Shown: positions 28,877 to 39,090 of the stretch, piece by piece | Layout of the letters: every line of letters starts with the position of its first letter | Position numbering within the stretch: the stretch's first letter is position 1 | Source: Limnohabitans sp. Rim28 | GTDB taxonomy: Bacteria > Pseudomonadota > Gammaproteobacteria > Burkholderiales > Burkholderiaceae_C | Direction of reading: 5' to 3' | Assembly: GCF_000293865.2 (NCBI RefSeq) | Contig: NZ_ALKN02000007.1 | Location: 122,799 to 186,798 of the forward strand | DNA: 64,000 bases | Made by a program: the position numbers and the translations under genes | Notes under the pieces: model-generated | Database searches by the model: none | Told to the model about the DNA's origin: nothing | What the model saw: the letters and a program-made list of their open reading frames with translations, nothing else

Positions 28877-29869
28877 ATGCAAACAAATTTGTTGAAACCC
28901 AAAGCGATCCAAGTCGAGCAATTGGCTGCCAACCGTGCAAAAGTCACGCTTGAGCCTTTTGAGCGCGGTTACGGTCATACGCTTGGTAATGCACTGCGTC
29001 GTGTTTTGTTGTCTTCAATGGTCGGTTACTCGGCGACCGAAGTCACCATTGCTGGCGTAGTTCACGAATACTCTTCCATTGACGGTGTCCAGCAAGATGT
29101 TGTGAATATCTTGTTGAACCTCAAAGGGGTTGTGTTCAAGTTGCACAACCGTGATGAAGTCACTCTGAGCCTTCGCAAAGATGGCGAAGGTCCAGTGACC
29201 GCGGCGGATATCCAAACGCCTCACGACGTCGAAATCATCAATCCTGAGCACGTGATTGCCAACCTGTCACAAGGCGGCAAGCTCGATATGCAAATCAAGG
29301 TTGAAAAAGGCCGTGGTTACGTGCCGGGCAGCATGCGCCGTTACGCTGACGAGCCGACCAAAGCATTGGGCCGCATCGTGCTCGACGCCTCGTTTTCGCC
29401 CGTCAAACGTGTGAGTTACACGGTTGAGAGCGCCCGTGTTGAGCAGCGTACCGACTTGGACAAGCTGGTCATTGAAATCGAAACCAACGGTGCCATCACC
29501 GCTGAAGACGCTGTTCGCGCATCGTCTAAGATTTTGGTCGAACAACTGGCTGTTTTTGCACAACTCGAAGGCAGTGAATTGTCTGCGTTCGATGCACCAG
29601 CCGTTCGTGGTGGTGCAGGCAATTTCGACCCGATTCTGTTGCGCCCTGTGGACGAGCTTGAACTCACCGTTCGTTCGGCCAACTGTCTCAAGGCTGAGAA
29701 CATTTACTACATTGGTGATTTGATCCAACGCACTGAAAACGAGTTGCTGAAAACACCCAATTTGGGCCGCAAGTCACTCAACGAAATCAAAGAAGTTTTG
29801 GCTTCACGTGGTTTGACATTGGGTATGAAACTCGAAGCTTGGCCACCAGCCGGCTTGGAAAAGCGTTAA
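28877..29869 (+). CDS. rpoA: RNA polymerase alpha subunit
   Basis: DNA-directed RNA polymerase subunit alpha, 330 residues. The N-terminal assembly domain carries [21 protein letters not shown]; the C-terminal domain that contacts UP elements and activators has [21 protein letters not shown]. It follows rpsD by 100 bp with an AAGGAAG site before the ATG and is followed by rplQ. Confidence 0.98.
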   Translation: MQTNLLKPKAIQVEQLAANRAKVTLEPFERGYGHTLGNALRRVLLSSMVGYSATEVTIAGVVHEYSSIDGVQQDVVNILLNLKGVVFKLHNRDEVTLSLRKDGEGPVTAADIQTPHDVEIINPEHVIANLSQGGKLDMQIKVEKGRGYVPGSMRRYADEPTKALGRIVLDASFSPVKRVSYTVESARVEQRTDLDKLVIEIETNGAITAEDAVRASSKILVEQLAVFAQLEGSELSAFDAPAVRGGAGNFDPILLRPVDELELTVRSANCLKAENIYYIGDLIQRTENELLKTPNLGRKSLNEIKEVLASRGLTLGMKLEAWPPAGLEKR

Positions 29870-29950
29870 TTGAAAGTTCCCGGATTCGTCCGGGGTGTGC
29901 ACGGACAGTACCTGATACGGCTGTCTGTTTAATAAAGAAAGGTAAGCACC

Positions 29951-30337
29951 ATGCGCCACGGACACGGCCTCCGTAAATTGAACCGCACCAGCGAGCACCG
30001 TCTCGCCATGCTGCGTAACATGATGAATTCACTCATTGAGCATGAAGTCATCAAAACAACATTGCCAAAAGCCAAAGAGCTGCGTCGTGTCATTGAGCCG
30101 ATGATCACTTTGGCCAAAGAAGACAATTTGTCGAACAAGCGTTTGGCCTTCAACCGCCTGCGCGACCGCGACAGTGTCGTCAAGTTGTTTGCCGATTTGG
30201 GCCCTCGCTTTGCCAAGCGTCCTGGCGGTTACACACGCATCTTGAAGATGGGATACCGTGTGGGCGATAACGCACCGATGGCATTGGTTGAATTGGTCGA
30301 TCGTCCCGAAATCGCTGCTGATTCAGCAGCTGAGTAA
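29951..30337 (+). CDS. rplQ: 50S ribosomal protein L17
   Basis: Ribosomal protein bL17, 128 residues. It starts [17 protein letters not shown], invariant in the family, and contains [20 protein letters not shown]. Its last codons form a perfect GCTGCTGA/TCAGCAGC hairpin at 30314-30330, immediately before a TATAAT box for the following tRNA gene. Last gene of the alpha block. Confidence 0.98.
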   Translation: MRHGHGLRKLNRTSEHRLAMLRNMMNSLIEHEVIKTTLPKAKELRRVIEPMITLAKEDNLSNKRLAFNRLRDRDSVVKLFADLGPRFAKRPGGYTRILKMGYRVGDNAPMALVELVDRPEIAADSAAE

Positions 30338-30339
30338 GG

Positions 30340-30345
30340 TATAAT
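30340..30345 (+). promoter_or_regulatory. Consensus -10 box before the initiator tRNA
   Basis: A perfect TATAAT lies 11 bp before the mature tRNA 5' end, overlapping the region just after the rplQ stop. No good -35 is visible at the right distance (GCTGAT at 30317-30322 is poor), so the tRNA may also be read through from the ribosomal operon. Confidence 0.45.
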
Positions 30346-30355
30346 CAAAACATAC

Positions 30356-30432
<77 letters not shown>

Positions 30433-30458
30433 AACGGTTTGATTCGTTTGAACATTAA

Positions 30459-30485
30459 AAAAGCCCTCTAACGAGGGCTTTTTTT
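30459..30485 (+). terminator. Rho-independent terminator after tRNA-fMet
   Basis: A 10-bp stem AAAAGCCCTC / GAGGGCTTTT with a TAAC loop followed by more T residues. It ends the rightward tRNA/ribosomal transcript; the run of A before the stem lets it also act on the convergent rsmA transcript. Confidence 0.9.
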
Positions 30486-30502
30486 CGTCCATCTGTTGAC
30501 TG

Positions 30503-31339
30503 TCAGGCATTGCTCTTTGCCTGCGTCATCAGTGATTGAACGGCTTCAACGTATTCGATCACTGGAACTTCTTCGGCGCGTCGTTGGAGGTCAAACTGAC
30601 CTGAAAAACCTTGCTCATCCAACCATCTGCCCAAGGTGTTTCGCAAAATTTTTCGGCGTTGACTGAATGCCACTTGAACCAGGGTTGAAAGTAAATGGAC
30701 GTCTAACGCAGGTGGCGTACTCAGAGGCACCATGCGAACAATGGCACTGTCAACACGTGGTGGTGGATCAAAGCTGGTCGGTGGAACAAACAAAATATTG
30801 GCCATCTCGTAGCGCCACTGCAGCATGACGGAAAGCCTGCTGTAGTCAGAGGTGCAAGGTGCGGCCACCATCCGATCGATGACTTCTTTTTGCAGCATGA
30901 AATGCTGGTCTTCAATCACGTCGACCTGATCCAGCAAGTGAAACAAAATAGGCGTCGAAATGTTGTAAGGAAGGTTGCCGACAACGCGCAGTTTGCCATC
31001 TGAATGGGAGGATCGCAGAGGGGAGCTGACGGACTGTGGGGCACTTGGCTTGTCGGTCAAAGCAGCAGACACAGCTCTGAAATCGACTTTTAAGACGTCT
31101 GATTCAATGACGTTCAAGTGCGGATGCTCACGCAAGCGCACGGCGAGATCACGATCCAGTTCAATCACCGTGAGATGCCCCAAGCGCTCGACCAGTGGTT
31201 GGGTCAGGGCGGCTAAACCAGGACCAATCTCCACCATGGCTTGTCCGGGCAAGGGATCAATGGCATCAACAATGCTGTCAATGATGGCGGTGTCGGTTAA
31301 AAAATGTTGGCCAAAACGTTTGCGTGCAATGTGTTTCAT
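30503..31339 (-). CDS. rsmA: 16S rRNA dimethyladenosine transferase
   Basis: RsmA (KsgA), 278 residues, dimethylates A1518 and A1519 of 16S rRNA in late 30S maturation using [14 protein letters not shown] at the start, [11 protein letters not shown] as SAM site, the catalytic NLPYN (about 122-126) and the C-terminal [12 protein letters not shown] are all present. About 15 extra residues (around 98-115, Ser/Pro-rich) lie before NLPYN relative to E. coli, probably a surface loop. It overlaps surA by four bases, and surA overlaps lptD: an envelope-biogenesis operon order. Confidence 0.96.
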   Translation of the reverse strand: MKHIARKRFGQHFLTDTAIIDSIVDAIDPLPGQAMVEIGPGLAALTQPLVERLGHLTVIELDRDLAVRLREHPHLNVIESDVLKVDFRAVSAALTDKPSAPQSVSSPLRSSHSDGKLRVVGNLPYNISTPILFHLLDQVDVIEDQHFMLQKEVIDRMVAAPCTSDYSRLSVMLQWRYEMANILFVPPTSFDPPPRVDSAIVRMVPLSTPPALDVHLLSTLVQVAFSQRRKILRNTLGRWLDEQGFSGQFDLQRRAEEVPVIEYVEAVQSLMTQAKSNA

Positions 31340-32679
31340 TGCGGTGGTTCCCGCATTTCAACAAAAGCTTTGCCACGAATTTCTTGGACCCAAGAAGCAT
31401 AAGCTTCGTCCAGTTTGCCCTCTCGCAATACATTTCTAGCCAAGTTGCGTTGTTCTGCATCGGTCATGGCGGCGTCTCGTCGGTCAACGACTTCAATCAA
31501 ATGGACACCAAATCGGGAGACCACCGGCTCGGCCAGTTGCCCGGGGCGCAGTTGGTTCATCGGCTGTTCAAACTCAGGCACGAACATGCCGGGATTGGCC
31601 CAGCCGAGGTCGCCACCTTGGGCTGCACTGCCATCTTGTGACATTCGTTTTGCCACATCCGCAAAATCAGCGCTGCCAGACAAAATGTCACGGCGAACTG
31701 CAGACAACTGAGCAATGGCTTGAGTTTGAGAGAGTTGTGCGCTTGGGCGAAGCAAAATATGCCGAGCGCGAGTTTGGGTGATCAGCAAGGTGGTGGGAAG
31801 GGCTTGCCTTTGCAGAACTTTCAAAATGTGAAAACCTGCACCTGAGCGCACCACACCCGAAACGCCACCAACAGGCAAGTCCGCCGTTGCTTGAACAAAG
31901 AGTTCGGGGTAACGGTCCAGGGGGCGAAGACCCATGGCCCCGCCGTTGACGCCGCGGTCAGCGGCAGTCGAAAAGGCAGTGGCCAAAGCGGCAAAATCTT
32001 CGCCAGTGCGGGCACGCTGAGCCACCAATTGGGCCGTGCCGGAAAGTTGCTTGATTTGATCGGGCGAACTGTTTTCAGGAACGCCAATCAAAATCATGGC
32101 CAAATTCACATCAGCCGAGGATTTGGCAGATTGGCGTTGCAACTGTTCATTGAGAAACTGGTTGATTTCTGACTCAGAAATGCGAATCCGGCTTTCAACC
32201 TCTCGTTCACGAACACGCGTCAGCAACAGCTGTTGCCGCAATTGTTCTCTGAATCCGGCGAGTCCAATGCCATCTTGTTGCAAGCGAGCGCGCAGGGCTT
32301 CCACGGTCAGTTGATTGTTATTGGCCACCCCAGACTCGGCTTGGTTGATGGCCGCATCGTCCACCACAATGCCCAAGGACAGGGCTTGTTGGATTTGGGC
32401 TTTTTCGTTGATCAGCTGATCCAACGCCAATCTTTTGGACTCGGCATTTTGGGGGGCACTGCCTAGAGCGCGTGCCTCTCGTTGCAAACGAAGGCTCAAT
32501 GCCTGAACTTCTTGGTTGGTGATGGGCTCGGAGTTGACCACTGCCACCACATAGTCCACAGAGCGCACAGGCAAGACGCTGGGCTGAGCATTCGTTGTCC
32601 ACGAAAACGCGATCAACACGACAAAAAGCGATAAACACTTGAGCCCATAAAAGCTGCTGCAATTGAAAGGTTTATTCAT
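31336..32679 (-). CDS. surA: Periplasmic chaperone/peptidyl-prolyl isomerase SurA
   Basis: An outer-membrane-protein chaperone of 447 residues. A signal peptide covers about residues 1-32 ([17 protein letters not shown]). The N-terminal chaperone domain starts at [13 protein letters not shown], followed by two parvulin repeats; the second contains [10 protein letters not shown] and [17 protein letters not shown]. The start ATG lies inside the last codons of lptD (8-bp overlap), so translation is coupled. LptD is a known SurA client, consistent with the pairing. An earlier in-frame start would enlarge the overlap with lptD and is not favoured. Confidence 0.95.
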   Translation of the reverse strand: MNKPFNCSSFYGLKCLSLFVVLIAFSWTTNAQPSVLPVRSVDYVVAVVNSEPITNQEVQALSLRLQREARALGSAPQNAESKRLALDQLINEKAQIQQALSLGIVVDDAAINQAESGVANNNQLTVEALRARLQQDGIGLAGFREQLRQQLLLTRVREREVESRIRISESEINQFLNEQLQRQSAKSSADVNLAMILIGVPENSSPDQIKQLSGTAQLVAQRARTGEDFAALATAFSTAADRGVNGGAMGLRPLDRYPELFVQATADLPVGGVSGVVRSGAGFHILKVLQRQALPTTLLITQTRARHILLRPSAQLSQTQAIAQLSAVRRDILSGSADFADVAKRMSQDGSAAQGGDLGWANPGMFVPEFEQPMNQLRPGQLAEPVVSRFGVHLIEVVDRRDAAMTDAEQRNLARNVLREGKLDEAYASWVQEIRGKAFVEMREPPQ

Positions 32680-35089
32680 AATTCTGAAAACGGCTCGGTT
32701 GCAAAGGGTTGTCGCGCAAATCTTGGTAACGAGGGATGTTGTTGCGAAGAGCCGCCAGAGGACTGGAGCCAACGCGTGCCAAGCCAATCAATTCCAATTG
32801 GAACAGCAAACGGGTGTTGGATGTTGCGATAGACCGTTGGTTGCGCTCAAAAACGATGCGACCAATCCAACAACCCGCGTCATATTCAAGGCCCATCAGG
32901 CTTTCCACCATGCGGCCTTCACTCATGCTGAAATTCATGCGCCCCACGGTAAACCAACGATCCGGGCCCAAGCCTTGGCCTGGCGAACGTGTCCATGCAG
33001 ATTCTGCTTGGGTATCTTTACGGCCGATCAAATCGCTCAGAGGCCACTGCCAACCTAAATCCAGCTGTTCGCTGATGCCGCGATTCAATCGGTAAGCCGC
33101 ATTCAAAACTCGATAGGGGCTGGGGTAGTAGCGCAGCTGAAGGGTGTTGCGGCTGATGTCATTGGTTTGGTTATTGATCTGTACTGTGTTGTCCAAAGCC
33201 CAGCGATTGTCCCAACGAACACCAGCACCCAACAAAAGGTCACTCAGGCCAGTTTTGGCCGCAAGCTGGTTGTTCAAAGGTGTGTTGTCCAACACAACCC
33301 TTTGGTCTGAAAAGCGAATGCGTTGCGCCACGCCCAAGCGCAGCAATTCGGCGCCGTTGACTGAATCGAAAAATCGGCTGGTGACACCCAGGGTCAGAGC
33401 GTCGTTGTCGATCAGTCTGTCATTGCCTACAAAAGTGTTTTCGCTGTAAATCGTGGACAAGTTAAAGTCCGTGATGCCTGTGTCATAGAGAGGCAGCATG
33501 CTTTGGTCCCGGAAGGGGGTTTTGGCATAAAAAGCACGCGGTTCCAATGTTTGCGCCACCGACCGACCAAACCACTGTGCAGCACGCTCAAAAACCAAGC
33601 CAGTGTCCAACGAATAGGTGGGCAAGACGCGGTTGGCTGAATTGGCGCCGTTGTCCATGGCCTGATCGAGTTGATAACGTGTCGCATGCAGTTGAAGTTT
33701 GGGCGTGAAAAAGCCCCAAGGCCGAACCCAGGGCCGACTGACTTGAGCTTGCACAAAACTGCGTTCACCGTTTCGAGCCACCATGTTCGTAATGCGACTG
33801 AAGTCCGCCTCGAATCGGGTGGTGTCTCCCCGTACTGACCAATCAAAACCATCACCTTGCCATTGACCATATGACATGCCAATTTGAGGCGTCCGGTCGT
33901 AGGGCGGAAGAATGGTGGCGTTGATGTCTTGCAGGGTTTGCCAGCGCTGAACCTGAGCCGTCATGTTGAACGCGCCGCGCCCCCAACTGAGAACGCCTGT
34001 GGATGGCAACAAGCGCTGCGTCAAGACCAATCCTGTGCGACGAAAATCTCGCCAATAGTTGTCGTCACTGACGCGGTTCAAGTTCAGGCCAAGCCCCAAT
34101 GCACCGATGCGGTCAATGCCTGTGTCAATGATCCCATTGTGTTGACTGGATAAGCCCCAACGGGCTTGATCACTCAGGGTGTCGGAGGGCATCAGATTCA
34201 AACGGGTTTGGCCTTTGTAATCTTTTTCAAGGTAACGAAATTCGGTGTCCACAGCCACGCCGCGTTTGCTCATGACGTGGGTGGTCACCGTGGCGTCCCG
34301 ATTGGGTGCAATGTCAAAGTAATAAGGCTGAGCAATTTCTGCGCCATTGCGGGTCGTGACGCCCACAATAGGCGGCAAGAAGCCCGAGCGCCGATCTGTG
34401 GTCAAAGGAAAGCTGGCTGAGGGCACAGACACTTCCGGAAAGTTTTGAAAGCGAACCTTGACCCCTTCCGCTTTGATGGTCGACTCTTCATCGTCGATGC
34501 TCATGCGCGTGGCGGTGAGCAGCCATGCCGGCAGCCAGTCTGGGCCAGGTGTGCGACGGCACGTGGTGTAGTTGGCCTGGTGAACGATGGCACGAGATGA
34601 ATCGATGAATTCAAGCTGCGAGGCTGAGCCGTGCGCACCGTTGCCAAAAATTTCAAAAGTAGGTTTTTCAAGCGTTCCCTGAAAGCTGTCAACTTGAAGC
34701 TGCAGTTCAGTCCCCTGAAATTGACTTCCGGCGCGGTTGATTTGTATGCCGCCAGACGCTGCCAAAACATCTTGGTCTTGTTCGTACACCATGCGGTCAG
34801 CCCGCAGACTCAAGCCTGGCTTTCTCAAATTGGCGGCCCCTTCAACCACTGCCCGCAGGTCAGGCTGTACCCGCATGCGTTGCCCTGAGACAAAGACAGC
34901 GCCTTCTTTGTCTTGGCGAGGCGAAACCCGTTCTTCCAGCAAGGGACTGCTGCGCAACACAATCGGGTCTGATTGCGCAAGCACTTCGCCCTGCAAGAGC
35001 AATGCCACACCCACGGCAATACCCCCAAGCCTCCAGGCAAAAAAGTACTGTGCAGGTCTCAAAATGGGGGGGCAGCTCACAAGGATCAA
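32672..35089 (-). CDS. lptD: LPS-assembly protein LptD
   Basis: The outer-membrane beta-barrel that inserts lipopolysaccharide into the outer leaflet, 805 residues. A signal peptide ends around AQSDP; the N-terminal OstA-like jellyroll spans about residues 70-210 with VYEQDQDVLAASGGI, followed by the barrel with DRRSGFLPPIVGVTTRNG. One cysteine lies in YTTCRRTPG and one late in YDAGCWIGR, which could give the N-domain to C-domain disulfide needed for function. It is the first gene of the lptD-surA-rsmA operon and is divergent from the AmgK-like kinase gene, an arrangement also known in pseudomonads. Confidence 0.95.
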   Translation of the reverse strand: MILVSCPPILRPAQYFFAWRLGGIAVGVALLLQGEVLAQSDPIVLRSSPLLEERVSPRQDKEGAVFVSGQRMRVQPDLRAVVEGAANLRKPGLSLRADRMVYEQDQDVLAASGGIQINRAGSQFQGTELQLQVDSFQGTLEKPTFEIFGNGAHGSASQLEFIDSSRAIVHQANYTTCRRTPGPDWLPAWLLTATRMSIDDEESTIKAEGVKVRFQNFPEVSVPSASFPLTTDRRSGFLPPIVGVTTRNGAEIAQPYYFDIAPNRDATVTTHVMSKRGVAVDTEFRYLEKDYKGQTRLNLMPSDTLSDQARWGLSSQHNGIIDTGIDRIGALGLGLNLNRVSDDNYWRDFRRTGLVLTQRLLPSTGVLSWGRGAFNMTAQVQRWQTLQDINATILPPYDRTPQIGMSYGQWQGDGFDWSVRGDTTRFEADFSRITNMVARNGERSFVQAQVSRPWVRPWGFFTPKLQLHATRYQLDQAMDNGANSANRVLPTYSLDTGLVFERAAQWFGRSVAQTLEPRAFYAKTPFRDQSMLPLYDTGITDFNLSTIYSENTFVGNDRLIDNDALTLGVTSRFFDSVNGAELLRLGVAQRIRFSDQRVVLDNTPLNNQLAAKTGLSDLLLGAGVRWDNRWALDNTVQINNQTNDISRNTLQLRYYPSPYRVLNAAYRLNRGISEQLDLGWQWPLSDLIGRKDTQAESAWTRSPGQGLGPDRWFTVGRMNFSMSEGRMVESLMGLEYDAGCWIGRIVFERNQRSIATSNTRLLFQLELIGLARVGSSPLAALRNNIPRYQDLRDNPLQPSRFQNYE

Positions 35090-35157
35090 CTGGATTGGGC
35101 AAGGCGCACTTGGTGAACAAAGAGGCGCAACTTTGACTTTGTAAAATGGGATTATCC

Positions 35158-36255
35158 ATGAGCCAACTCACACCCCCCACATCTGTTGTTCCTGACGTCA
35201 CTTGGGCCGACCCAACGCGACAAAAAGCATTTGCCGTTTGGTTATCGGAAAGGGCAGCGGCACAAGGTCTTTTGCCAGACTCTTTGCGCATCGCCTCGGC
35301 CGATGCGAGCTTTCGCCGTTATCTGCGAGTGGACACGATCCGGGGCGACAGCTGCATCATCATGGATGCCCCACCCGACAAGGAAAATTCTGAGCCCTTT
35401 GTGCGCATCGCTGCATTGATGAAGGCCGCTGGCCTCAACGCGCCAGAGGTGCTGGACTGGCATGAAGCCCACGGCTTCATGTTGCTGAGCGACTTGGGCG
35501 ACGCCACCATGATGTCGGCCATCGACGCTGAACGCCCCCATGCCAACCACAGCCTTTACATGCAGGCGGTCGACACGCTGGTGCAGTGGCAATTGGCGTC
35601 GCGCCCCGGTGTGCTGCCGCCTTATGACGCGGCTTTACTCAACCGCGAACTGAGCCTGTTTCCGGATTGGTATTTGGCACAGCATCGGGGCGTGCCATTG
35701 CAAGCTGCGCAGCGTGAGGTCTTCGACAAGGCCTTTGCCTTGATCGTGCAACGCAACCTGGCCGCGCCCAGTGTGTATGTGCACCGCGACTTCATGCCAC
35801 GCAATTTGATGATGCCTTTGGCAGAGAAGGCGCCCCTGGGTGTGTTGGACTTCCAGGACGCTGTCTATGGCCCCATCAGCTACGACATCGCCAGCCTGAT
35901 GCGCGACGCCTTTTTGACTTGGGACGAAGATTTTGTGCTCGACATCACCATCCGCTATTGGGAAAAGGCCCGAAAAGCGGGTTTGATGGACTTTGAAGAC
36001 TGGCACAGCGACTTTGGCGCGTTTTACCGCGCCGTCGAGTGGATGGGCCTGCAGCGCCACTTGAAAGTGGCCGGCATCTTTGCCCGCCTGACTTTGCGAG
36101 ACGGCAAGCCCAAATACCTGGCCGATGCGCCGCGTTTCATCCATTACATCCGCAGCACCTGCGATCGTTACCGCGAGCTGGGCCCGCTGCTCAAATTGAT
36201 CGACGAGATCGAGGGCACAACGCCCCAAGTGGGTTTTGCCTACGGGCGCATGTGA
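35158..36255 (+). CDS. AmgK-like amino-sugar kinase (APH family)
   Basis: A phosphotransferase of about 365 residues with the aminoglycoside-phosphotransferase fold. The catalytic loop is VHRDFMPRNLM and the metal-binding loop GVLDFQDAVYGPISYDIASLMRD. The position divergent from lptD matches amgK, the anomeric N-acetylmuramate/N-acetylglucosamine kinase of the MurNAc recycling bypass. In pseudomonads amgK is followed by the uridylyltransferase gene murU; here rsmE follows instead, so the partner would be elsewhere. I chose the ATG at 35158 (MSQLTPP); an ATG four codons earlier has no ribosome-binding site. Antibiotic resistance is not implied by the fold name. Confidence 0.8.
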   Translation: MSQLTPPTSVVPDVTWADPTRQKAFAVWLSERAAAQGLLPDSLRIASADASFRRYLRVDTIRGDSCIIMDAPPDKENSEPFVRIAALMKAAGLNAPEVLDWHEAHGFMLLSDLGDATMMSAIDAERPHANHSLYMQAVDTLVQWQLASRPGVLPPYDAALLNRELSLFPDWYLAQHRGVPLQAAQREVFDKAFALIVQRNLAAPSVYVHRDFMPRNLMMPLAEKAPLGVLDFQDAVYGPISYDIASLMRDAFLTWDEDFVLDITIRYWEKARKAGLMDFEDWHSDFGAFYRAVEWMGLQRHLKVAGIFARLTLRDGKPKYLADAPRFIHYIRSTCDRYRELGPLLKLIDEIEGTTPQVGFAYGRM

Positions 36256-36257
36256 GC

Positions 36258-36962
36258 ATGCCGCGCTTTTACTGCCCCACCCCTTTGACCACTGGCCAGC
36301 CGCTCAGCCTGCCTGCAGGTGCCGCTCGTCATGTGCAAGTGCTGCGCCTGCAGCCTGGCGATGTCATCACCTTGTTCAACGGCGAGGGTGGCGAGTTTGA
36401 GGCCACGGTGACCCGCATGGGCCGCAGCGATGTGGACGTCGACATCGGTGCACACCACGCGGTGGAGCGCGAAGCTGTCCGTGCGGTGCACCTGTTGGCC
36501 GGCATCACCGCCAACGAGCGCATGGACTGGTTGGTCGAAAAAGCCACCGAACTGGGCGTGGCCAGCATCACGCCTTTGGTGGCAGAGCGCAGCGTGCTCA
36601 AGCTCAAGGGCGAGCGGGCTGAGAAAAAACTGGCGCACTGGCAAGGTATTGCTATCGCTTCTGCCGAGCAGTGTGGGCGCAACCGCGTGCCCCCGGTGCA
36701 CGCTGCGGTGACGCTGGCCGAATGGCTTAAAAAAGCCCCGCCAGGCGAGCGCTGGGTGCTGTCACTGTCCGAAGGCACGCGGTCCGTGGGGCAGATGTGG
36801 GGTGCCGGCCCTGTCACGGTGCTCAGCGGCCCCGAAGGAGGCCTGAGCCCCAACGAGGAGCTTGCCGCTTTGGCTGCCGGCTTTGCCCCCGTGACGCTGG
36901 GGCCGCGTGTGCTGAGGGCCGAAACCGCACCTTTGGCGGTACTGGCTGCTGGTTGCGTTTGA
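36258..36962 (+). CDS. rsmE: 16S rRNA m3U1498 methyltransferase
   Basis: RsmE, 234 residues, methylates N3 of U1498 in 16S rRNA. PUA-like N-terminal domain (MPRFYCPTPL, HVQVLRLQPGD), then the SPOUT/trefoil-knot domain with EKATELGVASITPLVAERS and the SAM-binding LSGPEGGLSPNEE. It ends with LGPRVLRAETAPLAVLA, the family signature. It starts 2 bp after the kinase stop and is likely co-transcribed with it. Confidence 0.95.
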   Translation: MPRFYCPTPLTTGQPLSLPAGAARHVQVLRLQPGDVITLFNGEGGEFEATVTRMGRSDVDVDIGAHHAVEREAVRAVHLLAGITANERMDWLVEKATELGVASITPLVAERSVLKLKGERAEKKLAHWQGIAIASAEQCGRNRVPPVHAAVTLAEWLKKAPPGERWVLSLSEGTRSVGQMWGAGPVTVLSGPEGGLSPNEELAALAAGFAPVTLGPRVLRAETAPLAVLAAGCV

Positions 36963-37067
36963 TCGGTTAAATCGATGGAGCGCGCTTTGTCAGCTGCGAT
37001 GGAACGCAGCAGGCCAGTGAGCCTAGGCGACAGCTCTTCATAAGCGCTTACCGATAAACTGCCCAGC

Positions 37068-38258
37068 ATGAACGCCAACCTCATTCTCCTTACGCTCTGC
37101 CAGGGCCTGTTCTTCACGAACAACGTCACCTTCATCGCCATCAACGGTTTGGTGGGTTTGTCCATGGCCCCGCTGGGCTGGATGGCGACTTTGCCCGTCA
37201 TGGGCTATGTGGTGGGAGGGGCCTTGTCGACAGGGCTGGTGGCCAAAAGCCAGTCGCGCTGGGGGCGCAAAGTGTCGTTTCAGCTGGGCCTGGTGGTGGC
37301 TTTGTTTTCGGCGATGTTGGCCACCTTTGCGGCTTACAGCCACAACTTTTGGTTGTTGGTCGCGGCCACAGTGATTGCCGGCTACTACAGCGCCAACGGT
37401 CAGCTGTACCGTTTTGCGGCGGCCGAGTTGGCAGCCGACGGCTTCAAGGAAAAAGCCGTCTCGCTGGTTTTGGCGGGCGGGTTGATCGGGGCCATCGTGG
37501 GGCCCAACCTGGCCTCGCGCACCCGCACACTCTACGAAGTGCCCTTTTTAGGCGCCTACATGGCGCTGGGCGTGGTGGCGATTTTGGCCATGGTGTGCAT
37601 GAGCTTCATCCGCTTTCCGGCGGTGCCTGTCAAAAAGCCTGGCGACAGCACGGGCCGGCCATTGTCTGAAATCATGCGTCAGCCTGTGTTCATCGTGGCG
37701 GCAGCCGCAGCGGCCTTGAGTTACGGCGTGATGAACCTGCTGATGGCGGCCACCCCGTTGGCCATGCAGGTGTGCGGCTTCAGCTTTGATGATGCGGCCT
37801 TGGTGCTGGAGTGGCATGTGATTGCGATGTTTGCCCCCGGATTTTTCACCGGTCACTTGATCAAAAAATTCGGCACGCTGCAAATCATGGCGGTGGGGGT
37901 GGTGATCAATTTCGTCTGTATCGCGGTCGCGCTTTCCGGGGTTGAGTTACACCAGTTCTTGATTTCATTGTTTTTGCTGGGCTTGGGCTGGAACTTTTTG
38001 TTCACCGGCAGCACCACTTTGGCCATGCAAGCGTGGACACCCGCTGAAAAAGACCGGGGTCAGGCCGCCATCAACTTCTTTGTGTTTGCCACCATGGCAC
38101 TCACCTCATTTGCCTCAGGCGCCTTGGTCACCACGCAAGGTTGGGTGTGGTTGAACATCGGATCGCTCTTGCCCGTGAGCTTGACGGGTGTGGCGCTCGT
38201 TTGGATGGTGTTCAAGCAGAGGGCGGCGCTGCAAAACGCGCCAACAACCAGCGCTTGA
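37068..38258 (+). CDS. MFS transporter, substrate unknown
   Basis: An inner-membrane protein of 396 residues with about twelve hydrophobic segments and the MFS loop motif SQSRWGRKVSFQ between segments 2 and 3. Central GLIGAIVGPNLASRTR is the antiporter-like motif C region. I cannot assign cargo. It stands alone between rsmE and a convergent hydrolase gene, whose 3' end overlaps by 47 bp. Export of a small molecule is as likely as import. Confidence 0.85.
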   Translation: MNANLILLTLCQGLFFTNNVTFIAINGLVGLSMAPLGWMATLPVMGYVVGGALSTGLVAKSQSRWGRKVSFQLGLVVALFSAMLATFAAYSHNFWLLVAATVIAGYYSANGQLYRFAAAELAADGFKEKAVSLVLAGGLIGAIVGPNLASRTRTLYEVPFLGAYMALGVVAILAMVCMSFIRFPAVPVKKPGDSTGRPLSEIMRQPVFIVAAAAAALSYGVMNLLMAATPLAMQVCGFSFDDAALVLEWHVIAMFAPGFFTGHLIKKFGTLQIMAVGVVINFVCIAVALSGVELHQFLISLFLLGLGWNFLFTGSTTLAMQAWTPAEKDRGQAAINFFVFATMALTSFASGALVTTQGWVWLNIGSLLPVSLTGVALVWMVFKQRAALQNAPTTSA

Positions 38259-39090
38259 GCGAGGCAAAAACCTGAGCGCGGTAGAGGTCGTTGAAGACCT
38301 CGTGGTACATCGCCTCAAAGCATTCGGCTTGCACCACATCTTTCGGGGCTGAGCTGGCAAAGTCAGCGCTGGCTTGCGCATTGACCAAACGGTCTTTCCC
38401 CGCATACAGCAGCAAGGTGGGCACCGGCCACTTTGCCGCATCGTCCAGAGTCTTCTTGCCATTCTCCAAAATCCAGGCAGCCAGCCCCATTGAGATTCGC
38501 CGGTGCACCATCGCGTCTGCCAGGTAGGCTTTCACCACATCGGGGTCGCGAGACACAAACTCGGCTTTCAAGCCGTTGTCCACGCGCAAGTGCGGCACCA
38601 CGCGGGGCAAGGTGGCCAACAGTATTTTTTGAAACAAATTGGGGAACGCGCCCAGCGCCGGAGACGACAACACCGCCGCATCCACCGGGCGCAAACCCTC
38701 GGCCAGCGTGCGCGCCACCACCAAGCCGCCCAAGCTGTGGCCCAGCAAGATGAGGGGTGTCCCCTGCAAAGGCGGGTGCTGGCGGGTGTCGTCGATCACC
38801 CGGCACAAATCGGCTTGCAAGCTGCCGGGGCGCAACATGTCACCGCGCGCGCCTGCCGATTGGCCGTGACCTTGTTGGTCGTAGGCCCGCACCGCAAAAC
38901 CCCATTGGTGCAAGTGCGCCGACACCTCGCCGTAGCGCCCGGCGTGCTCGCCCAGACCATGCACCAAGAGTACGGTGCCCAGAGGCGGGTTGGCAGGCAA
39001 GGCCCAGTCGTACACCGCCAGTTGGCCGGCTTCGCCCTGCAAAGCAGAAACTTGCGGGCGCGGGATGGAGGGGCGCGATGTCACGTTCAT
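38212..39090 (-). CDS. Alpha/beta hydrolase, monoacylglycerol lipase-like
   Basis: A hydrolase of 292 residues. The oxyanion segment is VLLVHGLGEHAGRY, AYDQQGHGQS is typical of monoacylglycerol lipases, and the nucleophile elbow is GHSLGG. The later TLLLYAGKDRLV carries the probable catalytic aspartate and a histidine follows in MYHEVFND. Cytosolic, with no signal peptide. The start ATG (39088-39090) overlaps the M20 peptidase stop by one base, so the two are coupled. Substrate could be monoglycerides or lysophospholipids. Confidence 0.88.
   Translation of the reverse strand: MNVTSRPSIPRPQVSALQGEAGQLAVYDWALPANPPLGTVLLVHGLGEHAGRYGEVSAHLHQWGFAVRAYDQQGHGQSAGARGDMLRPGSLQADLCRVIDDTRQHPPLQGTPLILLGHSLGGLVVARTLAEGLRPVDAAVLSSPALGAFPNLFQKILLATLPRVVPHLRVDNGLKAEFVSRDPDVVKAYLADAMVHRRISMGLAAWILENGKKTLDDAAKWPVPTLLLYAGKDRLVNAQASADFASSAPKDVVQAECFEAMYHEVFNDLYRAQVFASLKRWLLARFAAPPSA

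Noticed and set aside
35158..36255. Aminoglycoside resistance kinase
   Set aside because: The fold is APH-like but the position beside lptD and the sequence fit AmgK-type sugar kinases; no resistance context.
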